A stretch of DNA of 64,000 bases, from contig CAOKAC010000002.1 of NCBI GenBank assembly GCA_948466345.1, positions 298,453 through 362,452 of the forward strand. Reading direction: 5' to 3'. Below the pieces are notes generated by a model. That model was not told the DNA's origin, searched no databases, and saw only the letters and a program-made list of their open reading frames with translations. Position 1 is the stretch's first letter. Each line of letters starts with the position of its first letter. Source of the stretch: an uncultured Clostridia bacterium (lineage in GTDB: Bacteria; Bacillota; Clostridia; Oscillospirales; CAG-272). Shown here piece after piece: positions 54,396-63,911 of this stretch. Position numbers and translations under genes: made by a program.

Positions 54396-54711
54396 TTGTC
54401 TGCCTCCTAAAATTTTACTTGCCGAGGCGACGAACACGCGCCCGGGCGTTTCTAGGACCTCCTGAAGGAAACCGGATCAAAAAGCCGTCTTAGGCAGTGC
54501 AACCACAAATCCGCCTGTGCTTTTCATCCGGACATACCTCTCCTCCGTAAAAACGGATTGGAGATCTGCGAGAGCCTTACACACTTCGGTCTCCCGCCTG
54601 CGCTCGCGTTCGCTTCGCCCGTTTTTAAAACGGACATACTCCGCGGAAATTCCCCGTCCTCTGTAGCAAAAAGGACGGCAACCTTCCGTTTCATCGCACA
54701 TCAAGCCTTGT
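54396..54711 (-). promoter_or_regulatory. Long GC-rich leader of the S10 operon
   Basis: About 310 nt lie between the predicted start point and the rpsJ GTG. It has several potential stems, for example AGGACGG/CCGTCCT around 54657-54675 and GCGCCCGGGCGC-like self-complementary bases near 54438-54450. An in-frame open stretch (54477-54731) lacks any protein-family sign. It is a plausible ribosomal leader for autogenous control; the fold was not computed. Confidence 0.45.
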
Positions 54712-54712
54712 A

Positions 54713-54741
54713 ATTTTACCATAATTCCCATTGTATTGCAA
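54713..54741 (-). promoter_or_regulatory. Promoter of the S10-spc-alpha operon
   Basis: On the minus strand TTGCAA (54741-54736), 17 bp, TAAAAT (54718-54713). Confidence 0.7.
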
Positions 54742-55032
54742 CGGATGCAGAAACTTTTTTTGAAAAACCCTTGGAAAACTTTGTAGAAATTTTAAATTGT
54801 TTTTTGTGCAATTTAACAACAAAATATACATCTTGTGCTAATCAAAGAAAAAAACACCATATACAGAAAATTACGAAATCTTTTTTCTCCATGCAAAGAG
54901 AATTTTGCCTTATTCCATAGATCGCCAGGAAAACCCACGCCCTTTTTGGGAAATATATTGATTTACCCCTCTATTTATGTTAGTATATAAGGTAGATAAA
55001 AATCGTTTGGCAGTGAGAAAGGCATTCTAATT
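54742..55032. other. AT-rich intergenic region between divergent operons
   Basis: No gene supported. It ends with the rightward promoter TTGATT (54958-54963), 17 bp, TAGTAT (54981-54986) for the membrane protein-XpaC-TelA operon. No repeats or RNA genes were recognised. Confidence 0.5.
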
Positions 55033-55869
55033 ATGGAAAGAAACAAAAAAACATCTCTCATTTATATGATTTGCGCAGCCACTTTGCTGGTTTTTCTCGG
55101 AGCCTTCTTTATGTTTACCGCTCTTTCCAAAGATTTTTCTCCTCCTCTCGGATATTTTGAAAAAGGATCTCTGTCAGCCATTCTTTTATACGCGGTTCTG
55201 GCAGGCGGCGTCCTGCTCGGCTTTTTTTCCTGGATTTTTTTCCGCAGCAGTAAGCAGATTACAGCAAGCAATGCCGCCCCCGTCTACACAAAAGTCGCTG
55301 GAGGATTTCTAATAGCAGCTTTGCTTTGGTGTACAGGAGAGGACTTGGCGCATATTCATCGTACATTGCCTTACTGGGGGCTAATTTTGTTTGCCGACTT
55401 GCTTGCCCTGTTCTTCATCCTGTTCCTTGGCTGCAGTATGGGTTCTGAGTCTCTTCGCAGCGGGCCTTTGGCTGCTTTCTCCAGCTTTTTTCCGCCTCTT
55501 TATGCCGTAACCCAACTTTTTCTTTTATATTTTGATGAAACGGTGGCCACCAACAGTCCGATTAAAATCATTTATCAACTGATGTATATTGCATTTATGC
55601 TGACCTTCACCGCCCAAACTGGACTTTTGCTGGGGCACAAGTCGATTTTTCCACGATATATTTTTTCTTTTATATGTTCTGCCATTTTTGGCGGTGCCGT
55701 ATCTGTCAGCGCCCTGCTTTGTATCCTCACCAACACGCCAGGCCACAACTTGTCCTATGCCCGGATTTTGTTCTGCTGTACTGTAACCGTGTATGCCTTT
55801 TGCCGCCTTCTTTCTTTTGCACTTACAAAAGAAACGCCATCGGAAAATACAAAGGAGGAGACAGCATGA
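55033..55869 (+). CDS. Polytopic membrane protein of unknown function, first gene of the XpaC-TelA operon
   Basis: 278 residues with about seven transmembrane helices and a short charged tail. I do not recognise a domain. Its stop overlaps the XpaC-like start by 4 bp (ATGA), so it is translated with the XpaC-TelA-LemA-TPM set and may be its membrane partner. Confidence 0.75.
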   Translation: MERNKKTSLIYMICAATLLVFLGAFFMFTALSKDFSPPLGYFEKGSLSAILLYAVLAGGVLLGFFSWIFFRSSKQITASNAAPVYTKVAGGFLIAALLWCTGEDLAHIHRTLPYWGLILFADLLALFFILFLGCSMGSESLRSGPLAAFSSFFPPLYAVTQLFLLYFDETVATNSPIKIIYQLMYIAFMLTFTAQTGLLLGHKSIFPRYIFSFICSAIFGGAVSVSALLCILTNTPGHNLSYARILFCCTVTVYAFCRLLSFALTKETPSENTKEETA

Positions 55870-56537
55870 ACGTCCCGGAAACGAACGAGACGAAACGTAT
55901 CTGTGTAAAAAAGAAGTCTGCACTGCCCATTTGGGTGTGTGCAGCCGTATGGATTCTAGCGGGGCTGTTTTATCCCATGTACAGGCTGATGGATATTGCA
56001 ATTGTAGCTGTGATCAGTTTGGCGGCATGGCTGATTGCCTGGCTGGCCGCACCAGAATATACCCAGTATATCAAAGCGCCGCGACCCACATCCGGAGATC
56101 AGGCTGTAGATGCGCTTTGTATGCAAATAGAAGCGGACGCAGCCCATATCCGTTCTGTGGCAGAGTTGCTTCCCTCTGTCACAGAAAATATTGCAGTGCG
56201 CTTACGTTCCATTGGTTCCACCCTGGACAAAATCGCCAAAAATCTGCAGGAGGATCCCTCCGACTTGCCGGATTGCCGCCGGCTGGCAAATTATTATCTG
56301 CCTGTAATACAAAAACTGTGCGATAAGTATGTTTTTCTCATCCGTCAGTCTACGGGGGATGCAGATGCAGCGAAAACCCGCACAGAGTTAAAAGCAAAAA
56401 TTGAAGACGCTTTTGCAGGGATTGACAGTGCTTTAAAAAAGCAGTTGGACGCGCTGTATCAAAACGACAGCCTGGATATTTCCACCGACATAGACGTACT
56501 GAAGCAAATGCTTCGTCGGGATGGACTTTCCGAATAG
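55866..56537 (+). CDS. XpaC-family (5-bromo-4-chloroindolyl phosphate hydrolysis) protein
   Basis: 223 residues. Two N-terminal helices (about 22-40 and 44-62) precede a soluble helical domain with the family pattern (ALCMQIEADAAHIRSV, CRRLANYYLPVIQKLCDKY, KAKIEDAFAGIDSALKKQ). The ATG follows AAAGGAGG. XpaC and TelA genes travel together widely; their joint biochemical role is not settled, and the old name reflects a phenotype only. Confidence 0.82.
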   Translation: MNVPETNETKRICVKKKSALPIWVCAAVWILAGLFYPMYRLMDIAIVAVISLAAWLIAWLAAPEYTQYIKAPRPTSGDQAVDALCMQIEADAAHIRSVAELLPSVTENIAVRLRSIGSTLDKIAKNLQEDPSDLPDCRRLANYYLPVIQKLCDKYVFLIRQSTGDADAAKTRTELKAKIEDAFAGIDSALKKQLDALYQNDSLDISTDIDVLKQMLRRDGLSE

Positions 56538-56599
56538 CCGGCCGGCACGAATGTGCATATATAAACTACTAAAACTTATGAAAAGGTATGGTTTCAATT

Positions 56600-57757
56600 A
56601 TGGAAAATCAAGAAATGGATAAGCAGCAGATTCCCTCTCTCACCCTGGATCCCTTTGGAAGTGCAGCCGCACAGGCAGCGCAGGAGCAGGCAGCCGCGCC
56701 CGCCCAGACAGAAGCAGAACCGGTTGAAATGGATTCCACGCTGACAGAGGAAGAAAAGAAAGTTGTAGAGGAATTTGCAAAGAAAATTGACGTCACAGAC
56801 AGCACAGCCATTCTCCAATACGGCGCAGCCGCGCAGCAAAAAATCTCTTCCTTTTCCGATTCTGCCCTGGAATCTGTGAAAACCAAGGATTTTGGCGAAT
56901 TGGGCGATATGATTGCAGGGCTTGTAACCCAGCTAAAAGGGATTACAGCTGAGGAAGATGAAAAGGGCTTTTTCGGATTCTTTAAAAAGCAAAAGAATAA
57001 AATTGCCACGCTGAAAGCCAAATATGATTCTGCCGAATCCAGCGTAAATAACATTGTAGAGTCCCTGGAGCAGCATCAGATCGTTTTGATGAAGGATGTG
57101 GCTATGCTGGACAAAATGTATGAAATGAATCTGGCCTATTTCAAAGAACTTACTATGTATATTCTGGCTGGAAAGAAAAAGCTGGAGGCAGAACGTGCAG
57201 GAACGCTGGCAGCAATGCGGGAAAAGGCGGAGAAATCCGGACTGCCGGAAGATGCGCAGGCGGTGAACGATTTTGAAGCACAGTTGACACGGTTTGAGAA
57301 AAAACTATATGATCTGGAGCTGACCCGTACAATTTGTATTCAGATGGCTCCTCAGATACGGCTGGTGCAAAATAACGACACGCTGATGACAGAAAAAATT
57401 CAGTCGGTGATCGTCTCCACCATTCCCCTGTGGAAAAACCAAATGATTTTGTCCCTTGGTATTGAACACTCGAATCAAGCCATGGAAGCCCAGCGGGCAG
57501 TAACCGATATGACCAACGAACTGCTGCGGCAAAATGCACAAACCTTGAAGCAAGGCTCTATCGACATTGCCAAAGAATCGGAGCGGGGCATCGTAGAATT
57601 GGAGACACTGCAAAATACCAACCAGCAGCTGATTGCAACCTTGGATGAGGTACAGAGGATCCAGGCCGAAGGCAAGGCCAAACGTGCCGCTGCGGAACAG
57701 GAGCTTGGACGTATTGAAGGTGAACTGCGGACAAAACTGATGCAGAACAGCAAATAA
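56600..57757 (+). CDS. TelA/KlaA-family toxic anion resistance protein
   Basis: 385 residues, alpha-helical and soluble. Family segments are GFFGFFKKQKNKIATLKAKYDSA-like, QHQIVLMKDVAMLDKMYEMN, FEKKLYDLELTRTICIQMAPQIRL and a C-terminal coiled coil (about 290-380). Proteins of this family were linked to tellurite resistance but are widespread in genomes without it, suggesting an envelope-stress role. I take the ATG at 56600; one at 56588 is in frame but its ribosome site is too close. Confidence 0.9.
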   Translation: MENQEMDKQQIPSLTLDPFGSAAAQAAQEQAAAPAQTEAEPVEMDSTLTEEEKKVVEEFAKKIDVTDSTAILQYGAAAQQKISSFSDSALESVKTKDFGELGDMIAGLVTQLKGITAEEDEKGFFGFFKKQKNKIATLKAKYDSAESSVNNIVESLEQHQIVLMKDVAMLDKMYEMNLAYFKELTMYILAGKKKLEAERAGTLAAMREKAEKSGLPEDAQAVNDFEAQLTRFEKKLYDLELTRTICIQMAPQIRLVQNNDTLMTEKIQSVIVSTIPLWKNQMILSLGIEHSNQAMEAQRAVTDMTNELLRQNAQTLKQGSIDIAKESERGIVELETLQNTNQQLIATLDEVQRIQAEGKAKRAAAEQELGRIEGELRTKLMQNSK

Positions 57758-57768
57758 GGAACGACTAT

Positions 57769-58299
57769 ATGAAATTTTTTTTGGAGAACAGGGCCAGGGC
57801 CGGCGTGGTGCTTGCCCTTGTGATCATTTTTGCGTCTGTTTTTGGAACTTGGCGCAGTGTAGCTATGCAGGCAGGAAAAGTGCAGCGGGAATTTATAAAA
57901 GAAGACAGCTTCGGCCAGACAGTATCCTCCACCCTGCTTGATCTGGCCTATCACAGCGCAGTCTTTGCCGACGCCTACGAACGGATCGTGGAAAAAGATA
58001 ATGACAGCATTCTCCTTCGCACTGCGGTACAGGAAATCGAAAAGCGAGGAGAAGATCCCACTGCTCTTGGAAGCGAATATATAAATATTCAGCGCAGTAT
58101 CCGAAATTTGTATGACCGGCTTTTGATAGCAGGCCAGTATAAAGACGAGATTCGCGCAGCACACATGGCGGTAGAAAGCGATCTTTCTATTCTGCGCAAA
58201 TATGAGGACTATAACGCGGCAGCAAAAAAATACAATGTAAAAACCGCCGCCTTTCCAGCTTCCCTATTCGCGGGAGAACGAGCGATTGTCTTTGAATAA
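57769..58299 (+). CDS. LemA-family membrane protein
   Basis: 176 residues. One N-terminal helix (about 11-27) and a helical domain ending DYNAAAKKYNVKTAAFPASL, the LemA signature (YN...FP). LemA proteins are often encoded next to TPM-domain proteins, as here (23 bp upstream of the TPM gene). Exact function unknown. Confidence 0.85.
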   Translation: MKFFLENRARAGVVLALVIIFASVFGTWRSVAMQAGKVQREFIKEDSFGQTVSSTLLDLAYHSAVFADAYERIVEKDNDSILLRTAVQEIEKRGEDPTALGSEYINIQRSIRNLYDRLLIAGQYKDEIRAAHMAVESDLSILRKYEDYNAAAKKYNVKTAAFPASLFAGERAIVFE

Positions 58300-58321
58300 T
58301 TTCACGAAAGGATTATACTGC

Positions 58322-59251
58322 ATGCGTACAGCGATAAAAAGATGCGTGGCGGTGCTTTTGACCTTGCTGCTTCTCCCTCTGGGGGCAGTACTGCAAGCGG
58401 GAGCCGCTGCTGATTTACCGGATCCCCCACGTGGAGGATCCTGCGTATATGATCCTGCCGGCGTAATCAACAGCGATACAAAGCAGCAAATCGATAAAAA
58501 TTCCCGGGCGCTATACGCCCTTTCCGGTGCACAGCTCATGGTAGTAGCTATAGACAAAACAGGATATTCGGACCTCAGTGAATACGCCGATGATCTTTTT
58601 AATCACTGGGGAATCGGAGATGCCAAAGAAAATAACGGCGTTTTGTTTGTAATGGAGCTTTCCACCTACAAGTACTGGGCAGCGTTGGGATACGGCCTGG
58701 AAAATAAAATTACCTCTGCTGTCCTGCAGCGAATTTTCGACAGCGGTATGGAAACCGCCTTTGACAATCAAGAATATGACAGAGCCGCAAAAATTTTCTG
58801 TGAGAAAATGACGGAGGCGCTGGAGCAAAGTTATAATATAGATATATCCAGTTGGGACGGCGTTACATTTCATTATGGATCCGGTAATATGAACGGCCCC
58901 GCCGGCGGTAAAACCGGCGGAGCCATCAGCGTGATTGGTACTATTTTTTCCGGTATTATCGGACTGCTGATTACCCTGGCAGTGATTGCCGTCGTCATCT
59001 TTGCTTTGCTGCGTTCCTCCTGCTGCGCCTGCGGCGGACCGGGATATTATGGCGGTCCCCGATACCGGCGTCCTTTTTGGGGAGGCTATCACCATCACCA
59101 TTATGGTCCGGGACCTAGACCAGGCCCCAGACCGGGACCACGGCCCGGCAGCTTCGGCGGCAGAACCGGCGGATTTGGCGGTGGCCGCGCAGGCGGCGGC
59201 ATGAGACCGGGCGGCGGTGGAAGTCGTGGCGCAGGCGGCGGCCGGCGTTGA
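58322..59251 (+). CDS. TPM-domain (YgcG-like) membrane protein with His- and Gly-rich tail
   Basis: 309 residues. Signal peptide (about 1-30), TPM domain (about 40-185: VYDPAGVINSDTKQQID, HWGIGDAKENNGVLFVMEL, YWAALGYGLEN), a transmembrane helix (about 205-233), then a cysteine pair and a low-complexity tail with four consecutive His, GPRP repeats and Gly/Arg-rich sequence. TPM domains were first described in the thylakoid PSII repair factor TLP18.3 and are common with LemA. The ATG at 58322 was chosen because it begins the signal peptide; an upstream ATG (58286) overlaps lemA. Confidence 0.87.
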   Translation: MRTAIKRCVAVLLTLLLLPLGAVLQAGAAADLPDPPRGGSCVYDPAGVINSDTKQQIDKNSRALYALSGAQLMVVAIDKTGYSDLSEYADDLFNHWGIGDAKENNGVLFVMELSTYKYWAALGYGLENKITSAVLQRIFDSGMETAFDNQEYDRAAKIFCEKMTEALEQSYNIDISSWDGVTFHYGSGNMNGPAGGKTGGAISVIGTIFSGIIGLLITLAVIAVVIFALLRSSCCACGGPGYYGGPRYRRPFWGGYHHHHYGPGPRPGPRPGPRPGSFGGRTGGFGGGRAGGGMRPGGGGSRGAGGGRR

Positions 59252-59274
59252 TTCATTCGCACAAATAAAAGAAA

Positions 59275-59308
59275 AACAGGGCCTGCGTCCAGGGACACAG
59301 GCCTTTTT
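59275..59308 (+). terminator. Rho-independent terminator after the TelA operon
   Basis: GGCCTGCGT (59280-59288) pairs with ACACAGGCC (59295-59303; one mismatch), then TTTTT. Confidence 0.8.
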
Positions 59309-59331
59309 ATGATCAACAAAAAGGATATACT

Positions 59332-61254
59332 ATGACGACATTAAGCGTAAACAACCTGTGCTACAGCGTTGGAACAAAAACAATATTGGAAGGTATCACT
59401 TTTTCCATTGAAGAGGGGGATCGGCTGGGAATCGTAGGAGTCAACGGTAGCGGTAAAACCACCCTGCTGCGGCTGATCACCGGAATAGAAAAAGCAGAAA
59501 GCGGAGAGGTTTATTTTGCCCGAGATAAAATTCTCGGAATGCTCCGGCAGGACGATCCCTTTCAGGTACTGCAGGGAGAAGACACAGTCCTATCTCAAAT
59601 GTACGCAGCTTTTCCACAGCTTGTTCGAGACGAAAAACGGCTGGCGGAAATGGAAGCAGAAATGGAAACAGCATCCCCCGAACAGCTGCTGTCTCTTAGC
59701 GCCGGATATGAACGGTTAAACACACGGTTTATAAACGACGGTGGACTTCACTACAAGTCTCGCTGCAAAAGCCTGCTGGCAAAAATGGGATTTGGCGAAG
59801 AAACCTACTGCCGCAGCATTTCTACCCTGTCGGGAGGGCAGCGCACCCGTCTGGCACTAGCACGGCTTTTATTTCAGGAACCGGATATTTTAATATTGGA
59901 CGAGCCCACCAACCATTTGGATATAGATACGATGTCCTGGCTGGAAGGACATCTTGCGGGATACAAAAAAACACTCCTCTTAGTCAGCCACGACCGGTAT
60001 TTTTTAGATCGGGTTACAAATAAAACACTGGATATCGAGCATCACAAGGCAAAGCTGTATAAATGCTCCTATACCGCCTATAAAAAACAAAAAGAAGAGC
60101 AACGTGCCGCTTTGGAAAAACAATACATACTCCAGCAGCGGGAGATAGCCCGTTTGGAAGCTTATATTGAGCAGCAGCGCCGCTGGAACCGGGAGCGGAA
60201 TATTATTGCAGCGGAAAGTCGGGAAAAAGCTATTGCTCGTATGGATAAAATAGAGCGGCCGCAGGATGCGCCGCGGGCTCTGCAGTTTGCTTTTTCCAAA
60301 ACGGTCCAATCCGGAAATGACGTACTGGATGTAAAAGATCTTGCAATTGGGTTTGGAGAAAAAAATCTTTTCTCCGACTTAACCTTCTCTGTAAAACGGG
60401 GAGAGCGGCTGTTGATTGCCGGGCCCAACGGATGCGGTAAATCTTCTCTACTAAAAACACTGCTTGGAAAGCTCTTTGCACAGGCAGGAAGCATAACCTT
60501 TGGATACAACGTCCGCGTAGGCTATTATGACCAGGAGAACCAAAACCTGTCCCCGGATAAAACCGTTCTGGACGAATTGTGGGACGCATATCCCACAATC
60601 AGCAGGCAGGAACTGCACGCCGTGCTGGCGGTATTTATGTTTCGGGGAGAAGATGTGGAAAAAACTGTTTCCGTCCTTTCCGGTGGAGAACGGGCACGGC
60701 TGACCCTAGCAAAGCTGATTCTCTCAAAAGTCAATGTTCTGATTCTAGACGAACCCACCAACCATCTGGATATCTCCTCCAGAGAAGCGTTGGAAAATGC
60801 ACTGGAAGCTTTTGAAGGTACGATTATTGCCGTATCCCACGACCGGTATTTTATGCAGCGGCTGGCTACCCGTATTTTATCCCTTCAAAATCCGGTGCGG
60901 GATTATCGGGGCGGATACACAGAATATATTGCCGCACTGGAACAAACGGAAGATATGTCAAAAACACCAGTCGCAAAGACAGTAGCCCCGCCGACTGGAA
61001 AAGAATTGTATATAAAAAAGAAAGAAGAACAAGCGGCTTTACGGCGCAAAGAAGCGCGCCGTAAAAAGGTAATCCAAGAAATCGAACGGCTGGAAAAAGA
61101 GCTTGCGGATATCACCGACAGACTGTATGGAGAAGATGCTACCGATTATGTCAAAGCCGCGCAGCTGGAGGATCAGCGCATTTATGTAGAAGACCAGCTT
61201 ATGCAGCTATATGAAGAAGAAGCAAATTTTTCTATAGCACAAGATGTTGAGTAA
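59332..61254 (+). CDS. ABC-F family ATPase
   Basis: 640 residues with two ATP-binding cassettes and no membrane segments. The first has GVNGSGKTT, LSGGQRTRLALARLL and LDEPTNHLDIDT; the second GPNGCGKSS, LSGGERARLTLAKLI and LDEPTNHLDISS. A charged linker (about 245-310, the P-site tRNA interaction motif) joins them. The C-terminal coiled coil (about 555-635) is like that of Uup/YdiF. ABC-F proteins bind the ribosomal E site to aid translation or protect against antibiotics; which applies cannot be told. The start ATG follows AAAGGATATACT. Confidence 0.93.
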   Translation: MTTLSVNNLCYSVGTKTILEGITFSIEEGDRLGIVGVNGSGKTTLLRLITGIEKAESGEVYFARDKILGMLRQDDPFQVLQGEDTVLSQMYAAFPQLVRDEKRLAEMEAEMETASPEQLLSLSAGYERLNTRFINDGGLHYKSRCKSLLAKMGFGEETYCRSISTLSGGQRTRLALARLLFQEPDILILDEPTNHLDIDTMSWLEGHLAGYKKTLLLVSHDRYFLDRVTNKTLDIEHHKAKLYKCSYTAYKKQKEEQRAALEKQYILQQREIARLEAYIEQQRRWNRERNIIAAESREKAIARMDKIERPQDAPRALQFAFSKTVQSGNDVLDVKDLAIGFGEKNLFSDLTFSVKRGERLLIAGPNGCGKSSLLKTLLGKLFAQAGSITFGYNVRVGYYDQENQNLSPDKTVLDELWDAYPTISRQELHAVLAVFMFRGEDVEKTVSVLSGGERARLTLAKLILSKVNVLILDEPTNHLDISSREALENALEAFEGTIIAVSHDRYFMQRLATRILSLQNPVRDYRGGYTEYIAALEQTEDMSKTPVAKTVAPPTGKELYIKKKEEQAALRRKEARRKKVIQEIERLEKELADITDRLYGEDATDYVKAAQLEDQRIYVEDQLMQLYEEEANFSIAQDVE

Positions 61255-61313
61255 CATGCTAAGCCCTGTTACGATACTATATATCATAGAAGCTATGTAA
61301 AGGAGGGGGGAAC

Positions 61314-63842
61314 ATGCAAAAAAAATTTGTTATGGCAGGCTTGTTTGTACTGCTGTTTTTATGGCTCCCTTTTTTGGTATCCTGTGACCGTCAAAAGGAC
61401 GCCGGTCTTTGGATTTATGCAGATCGTTCCTTATTATTTTCAACGGAAAACGGACCCATGTTACAGCAAGCCCGGTTATCTGGAAACGTAAAACTTACAT
61501 TCTACAACAATACAGACGATGATACGCAAATGATTCTGTATACCGATGGGACTGAAAATGGTCAGGTATCACTTTCTGCTAAAGCTGGAAAATCTGATAC
61601 TGTTTGCTTAACTTTATCAGAAAAAACAGAACTAAACGATGGCATTCGCCTTATACAAAATGAAACAGATCACGCATATATTTTATCCGCCAATGCATTA
61701 AAGACAGCCAGCACAGACGGCGTACCCAACATTACACTGCTTCGGGATATTTCTTCAGATGGAAATCTTGCCTTTACAGTTCCCTGCTCCCTATCCACAG
61801 ATGGGCATGCTTTATCCGTATCGGATACAATTTCCTTTACTTGTCAGGACACAGGCACATTTTTACTATCTGGAAATATATCTGCCAATGCACTGTACGC
61901 TCGTTCCCCCAACTGTCACATTACAGTCCCGGATACGCTTGTGCCCCAAAATCTTTCCTTTCAAATTGCCGCCGCTTCTTTAAACGATATACAACTAGAC
62001 GGCACTGTTACCGCAAATTCTATGGATGAACTAAACAACCTGGCAGACGGTGCGGTGTATATGCAGGCTGTTTCTAATACCCCTATTCGATTAAACGAAT
62101 TTACAGTAGAGCAGCAGGTGACATTTACCAAGCCTGTTTCCTTGATTGATAACGGTATAATATTCAATGCCCCAATTCTTGTACAAACGAAAGAACAAGG
62201 AAACATTCAAATAGAAGGAGCTCTGCCATGGGAAAGTATTTTACTGCAAGCACCAAACTGCACACTTGTTTGGGATACATATGGTCCGCCGCTGCATGTA
62301 GTACAGCAGCTTTATAAAATTATATCCTATAACGGTATAGATTCTAGTACATATGTTTTAGGCGGAAGCTGTACTGTCATACCGGAAATTTCGCTTACAG
62401 CAGAACAATATAGCACAGGAAGCATCGTTTGGAATGATACTGGAAAAGAGTCTTTTGTATTAAATGCACAAATCGACTGCGTCCTGCCTCCTTCTATTCT
62501 AAAAGCTGCCACATTAACAATCACTCCGCCTGCCGGGTATACTGTTACATTTACAGAATCCAGTATAAACCAAAATGGTACAGTCAATTTGCTGAATCCA
62601 CTGGGATGTTATTTTTCTATATCAGATGGAAATGTCAGCTCTTTATATTATATGGAAACAAACTGGAAATCTGTACTGCCGGTAGTGTGTATTGAAACGG
62701 AAAATGGAGAGGCTATCACTTCCAAAGAAGAATATAAAAGCGCCACTATTTCTATTGAAAGTGACTTCTCCGACAACCTTCCATCGTTAGAATCCACCAC
62801 TGTTCAAATTCGTGGAAGAGGCAATACTACATGGGAATGGTCTGATAAAAAACCATATAAACTAAAATTTGATAAAACCGTATCTTTACTAGGCTTACAG
62901 CCAGGAAAAAAATGGGTGCTTCTTGCAAATTTTTCTGATAAAAGTCTAATCCGTAATTATGTTGCGCTAGAAAGTGCAAAAGTACTGGACAATATGGACT
63001 GTTATGCTACACAATATCCGGTAGACGTGTTTATAAATGGAGAATATGCAGGTGTATATACCTTAGGTGAACAAATAGAAGCAGGAAAAGACCGTCTTTT
63101 TATACGGGAAGATGCAGGTAACGTAAATACCGGATTTCTTCTGGAACTCGGCGTTAGCAGAAAAAGTGGGCATCCTGTATTTTCTTCTTCAATATTAAAA
63201 AATATAGGCGTGCTTGAACCTCAAAATATAAACGAACAAACATTGACTTATATTCAAAATTATATAGCTGTAGCAGATTATGCAGTAGAAAATTTAAAAG
63301 ACTATGAACAATATATAGATATACCTTCTTTGATTGATTGGTTTATTTTAACAGAACTTTCCTACAACGCGGATTCTTGTTTTCGACGAAGTGTTTTTCT
63401 TACAAAAAATGCAGGAGGCAAACTATGTCTTTCTCAAGTTTGGGATTTTGATTTGGCATTCGGCAACAATGTTGCAGATTTAGAAGCCTATGAAGAATGG
63501 GCATGTCTTGCTACACAAAATGGCTATGTGCGTTATAATTGGATGTGCCGTCTTATGGAAGATGAAACATTTGTCACTAAATTACAACAACGCTGGAATA
63601 CAATAAAAGAACCGCTCTTAAAAACTGCATTAGCAGCAGTACAGGAAGGATATCGATTAACAGAACCCTCTGCAGATGATAATTTTAAAAAATGGAATAT
63701 TTTATATGACCGAGTAGGCATGCAACCATTCAATATTGTTCAACGAACAACACATATTTCACAAATAGAATTTTTGCAAGAATTTATTCAAAATCGTTGG
63801 AACTGGATAGATAAAAAACTAAATACTCCTTTAAAAGAATAA
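61314..63842 (+). CDS. CotH-family lipoprotein
   Basis: 842 residues. A lipoprotein signal peptide ends in LVSC (Cys about 25). Residues about 30-450 are a Thr/Ser-rich beta-type region without a clear family. Residues about 490-835 are a CotH kinase-like domain: QIRGRGNTTWEWSDKKPYK, LLANFSDKSLIRNYVA, GVYTLGEQIEAGKDRLFI and the catalytic-type WDFDLAFGN. CotH proteins are atypical protein kinases, first known from spore coats, and are also common as secreted proteins in gut Clostridia. GGAGGGGGG precedes the ATG. Codon use is more AT-rich than in the flanking ABC-F and TelA genes, suggesting different ancestry. Confidence 0.88.
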   Translation: MQKKFVMAGLFVLLFLWLPFLVSCDRQKDAGLWIYADRSLLFSTENGPMLQQARLSGNVKLTFYNNTDDDTQMILYTDGTENGQVSLSAKAGKSDTVCLTLSEKTELNDGIRLIQNETDHAYILSANALKTASTDGVPNITLLRDISSDGNLAFTVPCSLSTDGHALSVSDTISFTCQDTGTFLLSGNISANALYARSPNCHITVPDTLVPQNLSFQIAAASLNDIQLDGTVTANSMDELNNLADGAVYMQAVSNTPIRLNEFTVEQQVTFTKPVSLIDNGIIFNAPILVQTKEQGNIQIEGALPWESILLQAPNCTLVWDTYGPPLHVVQQLYKIISYNGIDSSTYVLGGSCTVIPEISLTAEQYSTGSIVWNDTGKESFVLNAQIDCVLPPSILKAATLTITPPAGYTVTFTESSINQNGTVNLLNPLGCYFSISDGNVSSLYYMETNWKSVLPVVCIETENGEAITSKEEYKSATISIESDFSDNLPSLESTTVQIRGRGNTTWEWSDKKPYKLKFDKTVSLLGLQPGKKWVLLANFSDKSLIRNYVALESAKVLDNMDCYATQYPVDVFINGEYAGVYTLGEQIEAGKDRLFIREDAGNVNTGFLLELGVSRKSGHPVFSSSILKNIGVLEPQNINEQTLTYIQNYIAVADYAVENLKDYEQYIDIPSLIDWFILTELSYNADSCFRRSVFLTKNAGGKLCLSQVWDFDLAFGNNVADLEAYEEWACLATQNGYVRYNWMCRLMEDETFVTKLQQRWNTIKEPLLKTALAAVQEGYRLTEPSADDNFKKWNILYDRVGMQPFNIVQRTTHISQIEFLQEFIQNRWNWIDKKLNTPLKE

Positions 63843-63864
63843 ATTAAATATATCTCAATGATAA

Positions 63865-63906
63865 AAAATCTCTCTTATGTTTTATAAAACATAAGAGAGA
63901 TTTTTA
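63865..63906. terminator. Perfect 42-bp palindromic terminator
   Basis: Two exact 21-bp inverted arms (AAAAATCTCTCTTATG... and its complement) with no loop bases, starting with A5 and ending with T5, after the CotH-family gene. Confidence 0.85.
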
Positions 63907-63911
63907 TTTTT

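Noticed and set aside
54477..54731. Open frame of 84 codons upstream of rpsJ
   Set aside because: No ribosome site or family resemblance, and it lies inside the expected S10 leader and promoter.
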